Below are positions 51,392 to 60,552 of a stretch of 64,000 bases of DNA, piece after piece. The DNA comes from Advenella sp. FME57 (GTDB taxonomy: Bacteria > Pseudomonadota > Gammaproteobacteria > Burkholderiales > Burkholderiaceae_B): NCBI RefSeq assembly GCF_014897675.1, contig NZ_JABUXU010000005.1, forward strand, positions 186,001-250,000, read 5' to 3'. Numbering within the stretch: position 1 is the stretch's first letter; the number at the start of each line of letters is the position of its first letter. Below the pieces are notes generated by a model. The model had not been told where the DNA came from. It was given only the letters and a program-made list of their open reading frames with translations, and made no database searches. A program made the translations under genes and the position numbers.

Positions 51392-52459
51392 ATGAACGAA
51401 CTTGAAGCAAGACTGGATTATCCCTTCGGCGATGAGTTGCCACAACCGGGGCAGGCCAGAGAAATTGCCCCCGGCGTCAAATGGATTCGCATGCCCCTGC
51501 CGTTTGCATTGGATCATATCAACTTATGGTTGCTCAGGGATGAGGTCGATGGCCGCCAGGGCTGGACGGTAGTGGATACCGGCATTGCCAAGCCCGAAGT
51601 CAAGGCGTTGTGGGAAACCATTTTTGAAAACGCGCTGGAAGGCCTGCCGGTCCTGCGCCTGGTTGTCACCCATATGCACCCCGATCATACCGGTCTGGCT
51701 GCATGGATCTGTGAACGCTGGAACGCACCGCTGCATATGAGCATGACTGACTTTTACGTGGCATCGCTCTGGTCGTCACGCCCGGCAGGCGGCGCGGGCA
51801 CCGGAGGCGATGTGGCGGTTGCGCATTTTGCGCGCCATGGTCTGACCGATGCGAATGCGCAGGAGCAGATCCGCCAGCGCGCCGGCTACTATCCTTCGCT
51901 GGTTGAAGGCATGCCGCGGCGTTTCGTGCGAATGCTGGGCGGAGAGCGCCTGCACATCGGTGGCCGCGTGTGGGAGTTCATTGCGGGCTACGGTCATGCG
52001 CCGGAACACATCAGCCTGTATTGTCCGGAACTCAAGGTGCTGATTTCCGGCGACATGGTGCTGCCGCGCATCTCGACCAACGTCAGTGTCTTCGATCATG
52101 AACCCGACTCGGATCCTTTGAAGCTGTATCTGCAATCGCTGGACAGCTACGAACCGCTGGCCGAAGATACCCTGGTGCTGCCTTCGCATGGCCGACCGTT
52201 CAAGGGCCTGCATGAGCGGCTTCGCCAGCAGCACGCCCACCATGCCGAACGGCTGGCCGAAGTACTGCAATGGTGTCGTGAGAAACCGATGTCGGCGTCG
52301 GACGTGGTGCCGCTGATGTTCAAGCGCAAGCTGGATCTGCATCAAATGACATTTGCCATGGGTGAGGCGTTGGCCCATCTGCATACGCTTTATCACGAGG
52401 GTAAACTGACACGCACTGAGGACGACAACGGTGTGCTGAGGTTCTCTGCAACAGCCTAG
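51392..52459 (+). CDS. Metallo-beta-lactamase-fold hydrolase
   Basis: A 355-residue MBL-fold protein. THMHPDHTG (93-101) gives His94, His96, Asp98 and His99 of the di-metal site. GYGHAPEHISLYCPELKVLISGDMVLP supplies the later His and Asp ligands and VLPSHGRPF the last His. A C-terminal winged-helix-like region (about 280-350) with EALAHLHTLYHEGKLTR is typical of glyoxalase-II-like and acyl-thioester hydrolase relatives. It is under a LiuR-type promoter, so a role in branched-chain acyl-CoA metabolism (for instance thioester hydrolysis) is likely but not shown. ATG follows GGAG at the right distance. Confidence 0.9.
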   Translation: MNELEARLDYPFGDELPQPGQAREIAPGVKWIRMPLPFALDHINLWLLRDEVDGRQGWTVVDTGIAKPEVKALWETIFENALEGLPVLRLVVTHMHPDHTGLAAWICERWNAPLHMSMTDFYVASLWSSRPAGGAGTGGDVAVAHFARHGLTDANAQEQIRQRAGYYPSLVEGMPRRFVRMLGGERLHIGGRVWEFIAGYGHAPEHISLYCPELKVLISGDMVLPRISTNVSVFDHEPDSDPLKLYLQSLDSYEPLAEDTLVLPSHGRPFKGLHERLRQQHAHHAERLAEVLQWCREKPMSASDVVPLMFKRKLDLHQMTFAMGEALAHLHTLYHEGKLTRTEDDNGVLRFSATA

Positions 52460-52829
52460 TTCAAAGGCCCGGCTGCTGTCGGCTTGACACGAGGTCGCTC
52501 GTTTCGTATCAGATGGATAAATTCGGCGCGCGTGTCCGGGCACCTTCCAGGCCATGACACGGGCCGGCGTGTCGCGCGTTCTGGATACGTTGCACGAGCC
52601 GGTCGGTAGCGCATTGTCAACACGTTTTCTGCTTTAAGTCTTTCCTGCCGCCTTGACGCTTGTTCAGGCGCGGGATTGATGTTATATTTTAAAGGTCATA
52701 AGTATGGCTTTTTCGCCTTTTGTTTTTTCGCCATTAACATTCATCATGACACATTCACACTTGCGGCATTCACCAATGTGACCCTGGCGTCGGGCAAAAC
52801 CATGACTTTGGCACACACGGAGACAAATA
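52460..52829. other. Intergenic region before the flavin reductase gene
   Basis: No gene is supported in these 370 bases. The part around 52676-52720 is AT-rich (TATATT at 52683-52688 could be a -10) but I find no matched -35 and no regulator palindrome. A plus-strand frame from 52676 overlaps the real gene in another frame and is rejected. Confidence 0.45.
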
Positions 52830-53453
52830 ATGTATTTCGATATGCAGGCACTGGAAGGAAAAAATACCTACAAACTGATGGGGAGCGTCGTGCTGCCGCG
52901 CCCCATCGCCTGGGTGGTCACCCAGGCTGAGGACGGCGCCTACAATGCTGCGCCGTTTTCTTTTTTTAACGTGCTGTCCGGTGATCCGCCTGTCGTGGCG
53001 CTTGGCATTGGTCATCATGGTGACGAAAAGAAAGACAGCCTGCGCAATATTGAACGCACTGGCGAGTTTGTTATCAATCTGGTGCCGGCCTCGCTGATGG
53101 ACGCCATGAACATCACCGCCACCGAGTATCCCTTTCACATTGATGAGCTGCGGGAAGCTGGACTGGCTACGCTGCCTTCGGAAAAGATCAAGCCAGGCCG
53201 GATTGCCGGCAGCCCTGTGGCGCTGGAATGCCGGTTGTGGAAGGAAATTGATGTCGATAGCAAACGCATCATTTTGCTTGCCCGGGTCGAAGGCCTGCAC
53301 GTGGATGATGCCGCCGTGATTGACGCAGACAAATGCTATATCGACGGCAATAAGCTGGACCTGGTCGGACGCATGCATGGCGCCGGCTGGTATTCGCATA
53401 CCAGGGATGCCTTCCAGCTGGCCCGTATCCCCTATAAAAAAGCCGTGTCCTGA
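52830..53453 (+). CDS. Flavin reductase family protein
   Basis: A 207-residue FMN-binding split-barrel protein. LPRPIAWVVTQ (about 22-32), YNAAPFSFFNVLSGDPPVVALGIG (about 38-61) and EFVINLVP are typical of flavin reductase-like enzymes that make reduced flavin for oxygenases or reduce substrates directly. GSPVALECRLWKEID and ILLARVEGLHVDD complete the barrel. A GGAGA site precedes ATG 52830. It precedes the GST gene by 45 bases on the same strand and may be in the same operon. Confidence 0.92.
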   Translation: MYFDMQALEGKNTYKLMGSVVLPRPIAWVVTQAEDGAYNAAPFSFFNVLSGDPPVVALGIGHHGDEKKDSLRNIERTGEFVINLVPASLMDAMNITATEYPFHIDELREAGLATLPSEKIKPGRIAGSPVALECRLWKEIDVDSKRIILLARVEGLHVDDAAVIDADKCYIDGNKLDLVGRMHGAGWYSHTRDAFQLARIPYKKAVS

Positions 53454-53498
53454 CCAACCGCAGGACGCCTGAAAATTGCAACTTAACTATCAAGAGAC

Positions 53499-54128
53499 AT
53501 GATGAAACTGCATTGGTCACCCCGCTCGCCGTTCGTGCGCAAAGTAATGATCGTTCTTCACGAAACCGGCCAGGCTGACGCCGTTGAGCTGGTTCGCACG
53601 CCGGTTGCCATGGCCGAGCCGAATCTGACATTGCTTCCCGACAATCCGCTGATCAAGCTGCCCACGCTGGTGCTTGACGATGGTTATAGCCTGTTTGATT
53701 CGCGCGTCATTTGTGAGTATCTGGCCTGGCGTGCCGCTGAACGGGGCCTGGCGTTGTTTCCTGCAGACCCGCAACAGCGCGTGCGCGTGTTAAGGCAGCA
53801 GGCGCTGGGCGATGGCTTCATGGATGCCCTGCTGTTGTTTCGCCAGGAACGCAATAAGACCGAAGAAAAACAGACGCCTGCCTGGTTAAGCGCGTTTGCG
53901 CTTAAAACCGAAGCGACGCTTAATTTTCTGCAGGACAACGTGGACGATATTGAGCAAGGGCAGTTTGATATGGGGGCCATCACGATTGGCTGCGCGCTTT
54001 CCTATCTTGACTACCGGTTTGCCGATCTGAACTGGCGCCAGCGTGCGCCCGATCTGGCGCGCTGGCATGCCGACGTATTCGTGCGCCGCTCTTCCGTTGT
54101 CGCCACCGAACCGGCAGAAACTCCCTGA
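53499..54128 (+). CDS. Glutathione S-transferase
   Basis: A 209-residue GST. The N-terminal thioredoxin-like domain starts KLHWSPRSPFVRKVMIVLHETG with the catalytic Ser in SPRSPF (about 8-13). LIKLPTLVLDDGYSLFDSRVICEYL holds the cis-Pro and the Asp/Ser glutathione contacts. The all-alpha C-domain follows, with ITIGCALSYLDYRF. The family conjugates or isomerises substrates with glutathione; several catabolic clusters use such enzymes for maleyl-type isomerisation. Two adjacent ATGs are possible. Confidence 0.93.
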   Translation: MMKLHWSPRSPFVRKVMIVLHETGQADAVELVRTPVAMAEPNLTLLPDNPLIKLPTLVLDDGYSLFDSRVICEYLAWRAAERGLALFPADPQQRVRVLRQQALGDGFMDALLLFRQERNKTEEKQTPAWLSAFALKTEATLNFLQDNVDDIEQGQFDMGAITIGCALSYLDYRFADLNWRQRAPDLARWHADVFVRRSSVVATEPAETP

Positions 54129-54189
54129 CTGCCAGGGTGCCTGCCCTCTGTTTTCAAAAGATATCACTGCAACAACTCCAGGAACATTT

Positions 54190-54807
54190 ATGAGTCGTAT
54201 CCCTTTTCCCACTGTAGAGACCATGAACGAAGCCCAGCGTGCCGTCTATGACGACATCGTGAGCGGCCCGCGTGGCCGGCTGGTTGGACCATTGCGCGCC
54301 GTACTGCACAATCCTGAGCTGGCCCAGCGCTGGCAGAAGCTGGGCGAAATGCTGCGCTTTGGCACCAGCCTGCCGCCTCGACTGAACGAGTTGGCGATTC
54401 TGGTGACGGCGCGCCACTGGAATAGTCAGATCGAGTGGTATATCCACGAGCAGGCTGCGCTGTCCGCCGGCCTGCCGCAGGCAATTGCAGATGAAATCAA
54501 GCACTGCCAGGCGCCGGGTTTTACCGAGCAGCAGGATGCCGCTGTTTATGAGTTTGCGCGGCAGTTGTTGGCGCACGGCACCGTTGCGCCCGCTGTATAT
54601 GAGCGCATCCGCGCCTGGTTCGATGTGACCGGCGTTGTCGAGCTGACCGCCGTGGTGGGCTATTACACCATGGTGTCCATGACCCTCAATGCCCACGAAA
54701 TTCCGCTGCCCGATGGCGCGGCCAGCCCCCTGGTGCCAGCGCAGTGTGACGGCGTACAGGCCCTGAGTACGCTGGCGGCCATCTGCCTGGAGGATATTGC
54801 GGCGTGA
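54190..54807 (+). CDS. Carboxymuconolactone decarboxylase family protein
   Basis: A 205-residue alpha-helical CMD/AhpD-superfamily protein. SRIPFPTVETMNEAQRAVYDDIV at the N-terminus, LGEMLRFGTSLPPRLNELAILVTARHWNSQIEWYIHE (about 55-91) and VELTAVVGYYTMVSMTLNAHEIPLP are characteristic. There is no CxxC, which separates it from AhpD peroxidases; some relatives decarboxylate lactones, others are of unknown role. The start at 54190 has an AGGAA site. Its stop overlaps the GTG of the amidohydrolase (GTGA). Confidence 0.9.
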   Translation: MSRIPFPTVETMNEAQRAVYDDIVSGPRGRLVGPLRAVLHNPELAQRWQKLGEMLRFGTSLPPRLNELAILVTARHWNSQIEWYIHEQAALSAGLPQAIADEIKHCQAPGFTEQQDAAVYEFARQLLAHGTVAPAVYERIRAWFDVTGVVELTAVVGYYTMVSMTLNAHEIPLPDGAASPLVPAQCDGVQALSTLAAICLEDIAA

Positions 54808-55712
54808 CCGAAAACTACATTCCCGATAGCGTGGAAATGCCGCGCATGCCAACGTCGCCCGCGGTGACGTTGTTCGACGACAGTTGTGATACTCATTGCC
54901 ATGTCTTTGGCCCCTATGGCGATTTTCCCTTGCACTTGCGCTCTACCTACGCGCCGCCGGATGCGCCCGCAGCCCGTTATCTGAACATGCTCGATACCGT
55001 CGGCATGCAGCGTGGGGTGCTGGTGCAGCCAGCGCCTTACGGCACCGATGTATCGGCCATCATCGACGCTATCGCGCAACGGCCTGCGCAACTGCGTGGT
55101 ATTGGCGTGGCCGCGCCGGGAACCGATGCCCAGCAGCTGCTTGCCTGGCGTGCTGCCGGCATTTGCGGTCTGCGCTTTATCGAAGCGCGCGATCCGCAAG
55201 GCAATCTGTTTCCGGGAAGCGTGGGGTTTGACAGTATCGAGGCGTTGGCGCCGGCCATGCGCGCTGCCGGTATGCATGTGCAAATGTGGGGCCCGTATGA
55301 GCGCTATGCGCCGTGGCTGGAGCGCGTGACAGATCTGGGCCTGCCTGTGGTCATTGACCATATGGCCAGTGTTGTGCTTTCCCAGGGTGTGCAGGACCCG
55401 CTGTTCCAACTGATCTGCCGGTTGCTGGGTGAGAACCGTTTGTGGATCAAGCTGTCGGTGTGTCGGGTATCGACCCAGGCACCGGACTACGCTGATGTGC
55501 GGCCGTTTCACGATGCGCTGCTTGCGGCCAATGTAAACCGTGTGCTGTGGGGATCAGATTGGCCGTACGTTCGAATGGGCGAGCGGGCTCCGGATGCGGG
55601 TCGGCTGATCGAGCTGGCCTGGGACTGGTTCGGCACCGACGCGACTCGCCAGCAGGTATGGGTGAACAACCCATCGAAACTGTATGAATTTGCTCAGGGA
55701 GCAGGAAAGTAA
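54804..55712 (+). CDS. Amidohydrolase-superfamily hydrolase (2-pyrone-4,6-dicarboxylate lactonase-like)
   Basis: A 302-residue TIM-barrel hydrolase of the amidohydrolase_2 type. DTHCHVFGP (about 29-37) gives the HxH motif, VVIDHMAS has the beta-strand 6 His, and LWGSDWPYVRMG the late catalytic Asp. Close relatives include LigI, which opens the lactone 2-pyrone-4,6-dicarboxylate. The GTG start is shared with the preceding stop (GTGA), so it is translationally coupled to the CMD-family protein. Zero bases separate it from the fused dehydrogenase downstream. Substrate unknown. Confidence 0.9.
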   Translation: MTENYIPDSVEMPRMPTSPAVTLFDDSCDTHCHVFGPYGDFPLHLRSTYAPPDAPAARYLNMLDTVGMQRGVLVQPAPYGTDVSAIIDAIAQRPAQLRGIGVAAPGTDAQQLLAWRAAGICGLRFIEARDPQGNLFPGSVGFDSIEALAPAMRAAGMHVQMWGPYERYAPWLERVTDLGLPVVIDHMASVVLSQGVQDPLFQLICRLLGENRLWIKLSVCRVSTQAPDYADVRPFHDALLAANVNRVLWGSDWPYVRMGERAPDAGRLIELAWDWFGTDATRQQVWVNNPSKLYEFAQGAGK

Positions 55713-58088
55713 ATGTCACTGGACAAGCAACAAATCGATGCCTTTGGCGACAGCGCCAGGGATTTTCTGTCACGCACCAATCACGCTGAGCGCATTCGCC
55801 AGCGTGTATTGCAGCCGCCTACCCTGGACCGTGCGTTCTGGCAGCAAATGGCTGAAGCGGGCTGGCTGGCCGTGCTGGTTCCCGAGGAGCAGGGCGGGTT
55901 GGGTCTGGGTCTGGGTGAAATGAACGCCATTGCCCAGGAACTGGGTGCCGCGTTGCCGGCAGAACCACTGCTCGCTGTGGCCGTGCAAACCGTGACGCTG
56001 CTGTGTTCACTTGCGCCAAGCCCGCTGCGAGATCGCCTGCTTGCAGCGATTGCGGATGGGTCCCTGGTTGCCGGCACTGCCTGGCAACAGTTCCCGGGAC
56101 AGGTCCAGGCATGCCCGGGCCCGGTCGTGTCAGGGGATGGCGCAGCGCGCGCTGTTTCGGGACGCTTTGTAGGCGTGTCGCCCGGCACGGGCGCCAGCGG
56201 TTGGCTTATTCTGGCGCGCGAGCAGAACGACGATGTTCTGTTGTGGATTCAAGCGGGCACAGAAGGCATGCAACTGACCGACTTGCGGCGGGTGGATGCG
56301 GGTAGCATGGGGTCACTGCAATTGCAGGCATGTCCCGTTGATGAGGCACAGGTGCTTGCGCGCGGCTCACAAGTGCTGGCTGCAGTGGATAAAGCCAATG
56401 ATTACGCCCGGATTGCGCTGTCGGCGCAATTGCTCGGCTGCGCCCGGCGCGCCTTTGATACCACCCTCGAATACATGAAGGTGCGGGTGCAGTTTGGCAA
56501 ACCGATAGGTTCATTCCAAAGTCTGCAGCATCGCATGGTAGACAGTTATATCCAATTGCAGATGCTCGAATTTGCCCTGTGGGAAATCACTGCGGCGCCA
56601 GGGCAGACGCCCGCTGTGCTGGCCATGCAGGCCAGCCGACTGAAGGCTCGCGCCGAACAGGCCGCGGGTCACGTGACCCGTCTGGCAGTGCAAATGCATG
56701 GCGGCATGGGGTATTCGGACGAATCCGATGTCGGCCTGATGCTCAAAAAAGCCATTGCGCTGTCCAGCGAGTTGGGCAACCGGCGCGCTCATGTGACGCG
56801 TTATTTGAAGGCGCTGCAACAGCAGCCAGCGGGGTCGGCCGACCCCGCTGGCAACGCGGAAGCACCAGAAAAAACCTGGACTTCGTTTCCCACCGAAGGC
56901 GATTGGGACGCGATGCCTGAAACCGAGTTCCGGCAAATGTTGCGTGCTTTTTATCGGGGGCACTATCCGGAGCACTTGCGCCATCGCACCCGCCGCCTGC
57001 ACTGGCACGAGATCGGCGACTGGTATCGCACGCTGGCGCGTCAGAAATGGATAGCGCCTTCATGGCCCAGGCAATACGGCGGCATGGCATTGTCTGCGGA
57101 AAAAATGATTGCCTATATCGAAGAGCAGGAACGCTACGGCGTAGGCCGCCCGCCCGATCAGGGTCTGGTCATGCTGGGGCCGATTTTGATTCGCTACGGC
57201 ACGCCGGAGCAACAGCAAAAGTACCTGCCGGCCATCCTGTCGGGTGAGCATGTCTGGGCGCAGGGCTATTCGGAACCCAACGCCGGGTCCGATCTGGCAT
57301 CCCTGCGCTGCGAGGCTGTGGCGCAGGATGAGTATTTCGTTGTCAATGGCCAGAAAACCTGGTCCACGCTGGCCCAGGATGCGAGCCATATGTTTATGCT
57401 GGTGCGCACCGACAAGGAGGTGAAGAAGCAGGCAGGCATCAGCTTTCTGATGGTGGATCTGCGCACGCCCGGCATCACGGTCAGGCCGATCCGCACCATT
57501 GCCGGAGACGAGGAATATTGCGAGATCTTCTTCGATGATGTGAAAGTGCCCAAAGAGAACCTGGTGGGACAATTGAACCAGGGGTGGACCATTTCCAAGG
57601 CGCTGCTCGGCTTCGAACGCCTGTTTAGCGGCAACCCCAAACATGCACAGAACACGCTGGCCATGATTGACAAGGTTATCGGCGCGACCGGGCTGAACGA
57701 AGATCCGGCCTTCATGGCCGAGTATGCCCAGTTGCATATGGATATTGTCGATCTGTCTTCTGCCTATGCGGCGTTTTCCGATATTGTCCGGCGCAATGAG
57801 CCGTTGCCGGCCAATGTGTCGCTGCTGAAAATATGGGCGACGGAAACGCACGAGAAGGCATCGCTTCTGCTGCTGGATGCGGCAGGAGAACAGGCAGGCA
57901 CGGCAGGCGCCGCCGCATTTTTGGCCACCGGCCAGGGGCAGGTTGATGAGACCGGTGAGCAGGTCGTGACCGTGGATGATTTGCAGATGCCCCTTTACAA
58001 CGCCGCAGCAGCCAAGATATTCAGCGGAACCAACGAGATCCAGCGCAATATCCTGGCCAAGGTGGTGCTGGCGCTGCCAGTGTCATGA
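55713..58088 (+). CDS. Fused double acyl-CoA dehydrogenase
   Basis: A 791-residue chain with two ACAD domains. The first (about 1-368) has GWLAVLVPEEQGGLGLGLGE and RVQFGKPIGSFQSLQHR (258-274) and ends with HGGMGYSDESDVGLMLKKA. A linker of about 30 residues rich in Ala/Pro/Glu (about 369-400) follows. The second (about 401-791) has SWPRQYGGMALS, QGYSEPNAGSDLAS (517-530) and the C-terminal GTNEIQRNI. It should oxidise an acyl-CoA to an enoyl-CoA. The halves correspond to the separate genes at 3314-4576 and 2130-3311, in swapped order. It starts immediately after the amidohydrolase stop. Both halves keep an intact core, so neither looks degenerate. Confidence 0.92.
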   Translation: MSLDKQQIDAFGDSARDFLSRTNHAERIRQRVLQPPTLDRAFWQQMAEAGWLAVLVPEEQGGLGLGLGEMNAIAQELGAALPAEPLLAVAVQTVTLLCSLAPSPLRDRLLAAIADGSLVAGTAWQQFPGQVQACPGPVVSGDGAARAVSGRFVGVSPGTGASGWLILAREQNDDVLLWIQAGTEGMQLTDLRRVDAGSMGSLQLQACPVDEAQVLARGSQVLAAVDKANDYARIALSAQLLGCARRAFDTTLEYMKVRVQFGKPIGSFQSLQHRMVDSYIQLQMLEFALWEITAAPGQTPAVLAMQASRLKARAEQAAGHVTRLAVQMHGGMGYSDESDVGLMLKKAIALSSELGNRRAHVTRYLKALQQQPAGSADPAGNAEAPEKTWTSFPTEGDWDAMPETEFRQMLRAFYRGHYPEHLRHRTRRLHWHEIGDWYRTLARQKWIAPSWPRQYGGMALSAEKMIAYIEEQERYGVGRPPDQGLVMLGPILIRYGTPEQQQKYLPAILSGEHVWAQGYSEPNAGSDLASLRCEAVAQDEYFVVNGQKTWSTLAQDASHMFMLVRTDKEVKKQAGISFLMVDLRTPGITVRPIRTIAGDEEYCEIFFDDVKVPKENLVGQLNQGWTISKALLGFERLFSGNPKHAQNTLAMIDKVIGATGLNEDPAFMAEYAQLHMDIVDLSSAYAAFSDIVRRNEPLPANVSLLKIWATETHEKASLLLLDAAGEQAGTAGAAAFLATGQGQVDETGEQVVTVDDLQMPLYNAAAAKIFSGTNEIQRNILAKVVLALPVS

Positions 58089-58292
58089 CCAGGAGCCTTG
58101 CCGGCAGCGCGCGGGTCAAGCCGTTGACATGCGCCATTGCTTCCATCCGGAAAAACAGGTTTTCCGTCCGGAACATTGTGGCGCATAACGTCGCGGCGCC
58201 GGACATGGCGAGAACACAACTGAAAATCGCCATTGAATAGCGCGTTCAATGGCGCATCTGACTATAGCAACTGAAATGAAATTGGAGTAGAC

Positions 58293-59516
58293 ATGGCACA
58301 AACGCTTTCGCATATCCGGGTCCTGGACCTGGGACGGGTATTTTCCGGGCCGTGGACCGGTCAGATGCTGGCCGATCTGGGTGCAGACGTAATCAAAGTG
58401 GAGCGCCCCGGTCGCGGCGATGATGTCCGGCAGCAGGGCTACCGGGCCAGGGATGAAGCCGGCAACGACACAGCCGAGACCTCGTCGTTTCTGGCGATGA
58501 ATCGTGGCAAACGCTCGGTCACGATCAATATCTCCAGCCCGGAAGGCCAGGAGATGATTCGCCAGTTGGTCAAGCAGTGCGATGTGCTGATCGAGAACTT
58601 CAAGGCCGGCGATCTGGCCCGTTATGGTCTGGATTATGCGTCGCTCAAAGCCGTCAATCCGCGTCTGGTGTATTGTTCCATTACCGGCTTCGGCCAATCC
58701 GGGCCCTACAGCCATCGGCCCGGGTACGATCCGATATTCCAGTCCATGAGCGGTCTGATGAGCCTGACTGGCAACCCTGCAGAAGAGCCAGGGGGCGGGC
58801 CACAAAAAGTCGGCTACGCGGTGTCGGACCTGACGGCAGGCTTTTACGCCATTATCGGTATCCTGGCAGCGCTGAATCATCGCGATGCGGTTTCGGGCGA
58901 GGGTCAGCATATCGACATCGCCCTGTTCGACGCGCAGGTGGCATCCATCGGGCATGTCGCCATGAATTATCTGGTGTCGGGCATTGTCCCAAAGCGCATG
59001 GGGACGGCATCGCCCATTACCTGCCCGTACCAGGCCTTTGAATGCAGCGATGGCTATCTCATGATCGCAGTTGGCAACGACTCGCAGTTTCGCCAGTTTG
59101 TACAACTGCTGGGGTTGCCGCAGCTGGCAGACGATCCCCGTTTTGTGCTGAACCGCCTGCGCGCGCAAAACCAGAAGGAGCTCATTCCGCTATTGCAGGC
59201 CGAGATGGCCAAGCATCCGATCCGGCATTGGCAGGATCAACTGGACGCCATGAACGTGCCCTGCGGGCCGATCAACGATCTGAGCCAGGTGTTCGAGGAT
59301 CCGCAACTGCAGCACCGCGATATGCTGATGCATATGCAGCATACGACCGCGGGCCGTATCCCGCAAATTGCCAACCCGTTGAAACTGTCGGCAACCCCGG
59401 TCAGCTATCGACGTCCGCCTCCGACTCTGAGCGAACATACCGACGAGGTGCTCAATGAGTTACTGGGGTTGGACCCGGCGGCCATTGCCCAGTTGCGCGA
59501 GAAAAAAATTATCTGA
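58293..59516 (+). CDS. CaiB/BaiF-type CoA-transferase
   Basis: A 407-residue class III CoA-transferase. IRVLDLGRVFSGPW at the N-terminus, LGADVIKVERPGRGDD (about 29-44), the catalytic-Asp region YAVSDLTAGFYAI with Asp179, and the hallmark SITGFGQSGPYS. The family moves CoA between carboxylates without ATP. It probably activates the acid that the fused dehydrogenase then oxidises. It lies 204 bases after that gene, with GGAG before ATG. It is a close paralogue of the transferase at 61879 (shared NRGK, ENFK-G, GLDYASLK, VNPRL-YCS, GGGPQKVG, CGPIN). Confidence 0.94.
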   Translation: MAQTLSHIRVLDLGRVFSGPWTGQMLADLGADVIKVERPGRGDDVRQQGYRARDEAGNDTAETSSFLAMNRGKRSVTINISSPEGQEMIRQLVKQCDVLIENFKAGDLARYGLDYASLKAVNPRLVYCSITGFGQSGPYSHRPGYDPIFQSMSGLMSLTGNPAEEPGGGPQKVGYAVSDLTAGFYAIIGILAALNHRDAVSGEGQHIDIALFDAQVASIGHVAMNYLVSGIVPKRMGTASPITCPYQAFECSDGYLMIAVGNDSQFRQFVQLLGLPQLADDPRFVLNRLRAQNQKELIPLLQAEMAKHPIRHWQDQLDAMNVPCGPINDLSQVFEDPQLQHRDMLMHMQHTTAGRIPQIANPLKLSATPVSYRRPPPTLSEHTDEVLNELLGLDPAAIAQLREKKII

Positions 59517-59926
59517 AATTGAACCGCAGCACATGCCGCGCACGCAGGCTTGGCTATCGCGCCAGGCGACACGCTGGCGTTGGCATGCCGGCAAGCATAG
59601 GGTTGCAAATTCTTTTAATATTGAATGAAGCAGGGTGCGTATTCCGATTTTTTTCGAGGGAGGCTGCCTTGCTTGTGCCGGCTGGCGTTATCGCTGGTGT
59701 TGGCAAACGGGGCGAGCGTTGTCCAGATTAATGACGGCTGCCCGTGTCAGGTGCGAGGGGGCGTGGTTTGGTCTGAATTTGCCTTGGTCCGAATAATACT
59801 CTGTGGGCATTGAGCGCGTTACTGTAGATGTGCATTGATGCGAATGCCGGCGGCAGGCAGGGCTGCGTATCTGGCACGCTTCGGCTTCGATAGAGGCATC
59901 TGCTGCCGGGTATGACCCGCCGTATT
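59517..59926. other. Intergenic region between convergent genes
   Basis: No gene is supported in these 410 bases. Frames on both strands are short, without recognisable domains or ribosome sites. I found no strong terminator, although one would be expected between the convergent CoA-transferase and MaoC genes. Confidence 0.5.
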
Positions 59927-60385
59927 TTAGTTGTCATAAATAAGCAGCAGCATGGTGGCGACCAGTGCGGGTCGCGTTTCCCCTTTTATTTCAAATGTAT
60001 TGGAAAACGTAAAGAGCGTACCACCGTTTTTCGGTTGCGCATCTTCCAGTGTCTGCTGCAGCCGTACCTGCGAGCCTACCGGCACCGGGCTGACAAAGCG
60101 CAAGTGATTCAGGCCATAGTTCAAACCCTTGCCGCGCCGGCTGATTTTGAAAATATCCCTGGCCATCACCGGAATCAACGAGAGAATAAAAAAGCCGTGC
60201 GCAATGGTCTTGCCTTCGGGCATCTCTCGCTGCGCACGGTCAACATCAACATGTACCCAGTGATCATCACCGGTAAGACGCGCATAGTGGTCGATCTGAT
60301 CCTGCGTGACGGTAAACCACTGACTGGTGCCCAGAGATTGTCCGCAATGGGTTGCCAGTTCGGCAGGGGTATCTACAAGCAGCAT
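59927..60385 (-). CDS. MaoC-like enoyl-CoA hydratase
   Basis: A 152-residue hot-dog-fold protein. LGTSQWFTVTQDQIDHYARLTGDDHWVHVD (about 18-47) includes the hydratase catalytic Asp-His pair (TGDDHWVHVD), and IAHGFFILSLIPVMA follows. The family hydrates 2-enoyl-CoA (R-specific) or acts on methylcrotonyl- or mesaconyl-type thioesters. A good AAAGGAA site precedes ATG 60385. It lies downstream of the Bug gene on the minus strand, separated by 167 bases, so it may be co-transcribed with it. Confidence 0.92.
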   Translation of the reverse strand: MLLVDTPAELATHCGQSLGTSQWFTVTQDQIDHYARLTGDDHWVHVDVDRAQREMPEGKTIAHGFFILSLIPVMARDIFKISRRGKGLNYGLNHLRFVSPVPVGSQVRLQQTLEDAQPKNGGTLFTFSNTFEIKGETRPALVATMLLLIYDN

Positions 60386-60552
60386 TCACATTCCTTTCAT
60401 CAGATGCGCCCGCCTTGCAACAGGCGGGCGACAGAAAAAATCAGATCGCCGAAAAAATCAGGTTATCGACCGACGCTGCCCGTGCGTCACGCGCCGGCCG
60501 GCTATTGTCGCAAGCTTCCGTGGCCGGCCGGCTTACTGTCCATTACTGCCCT

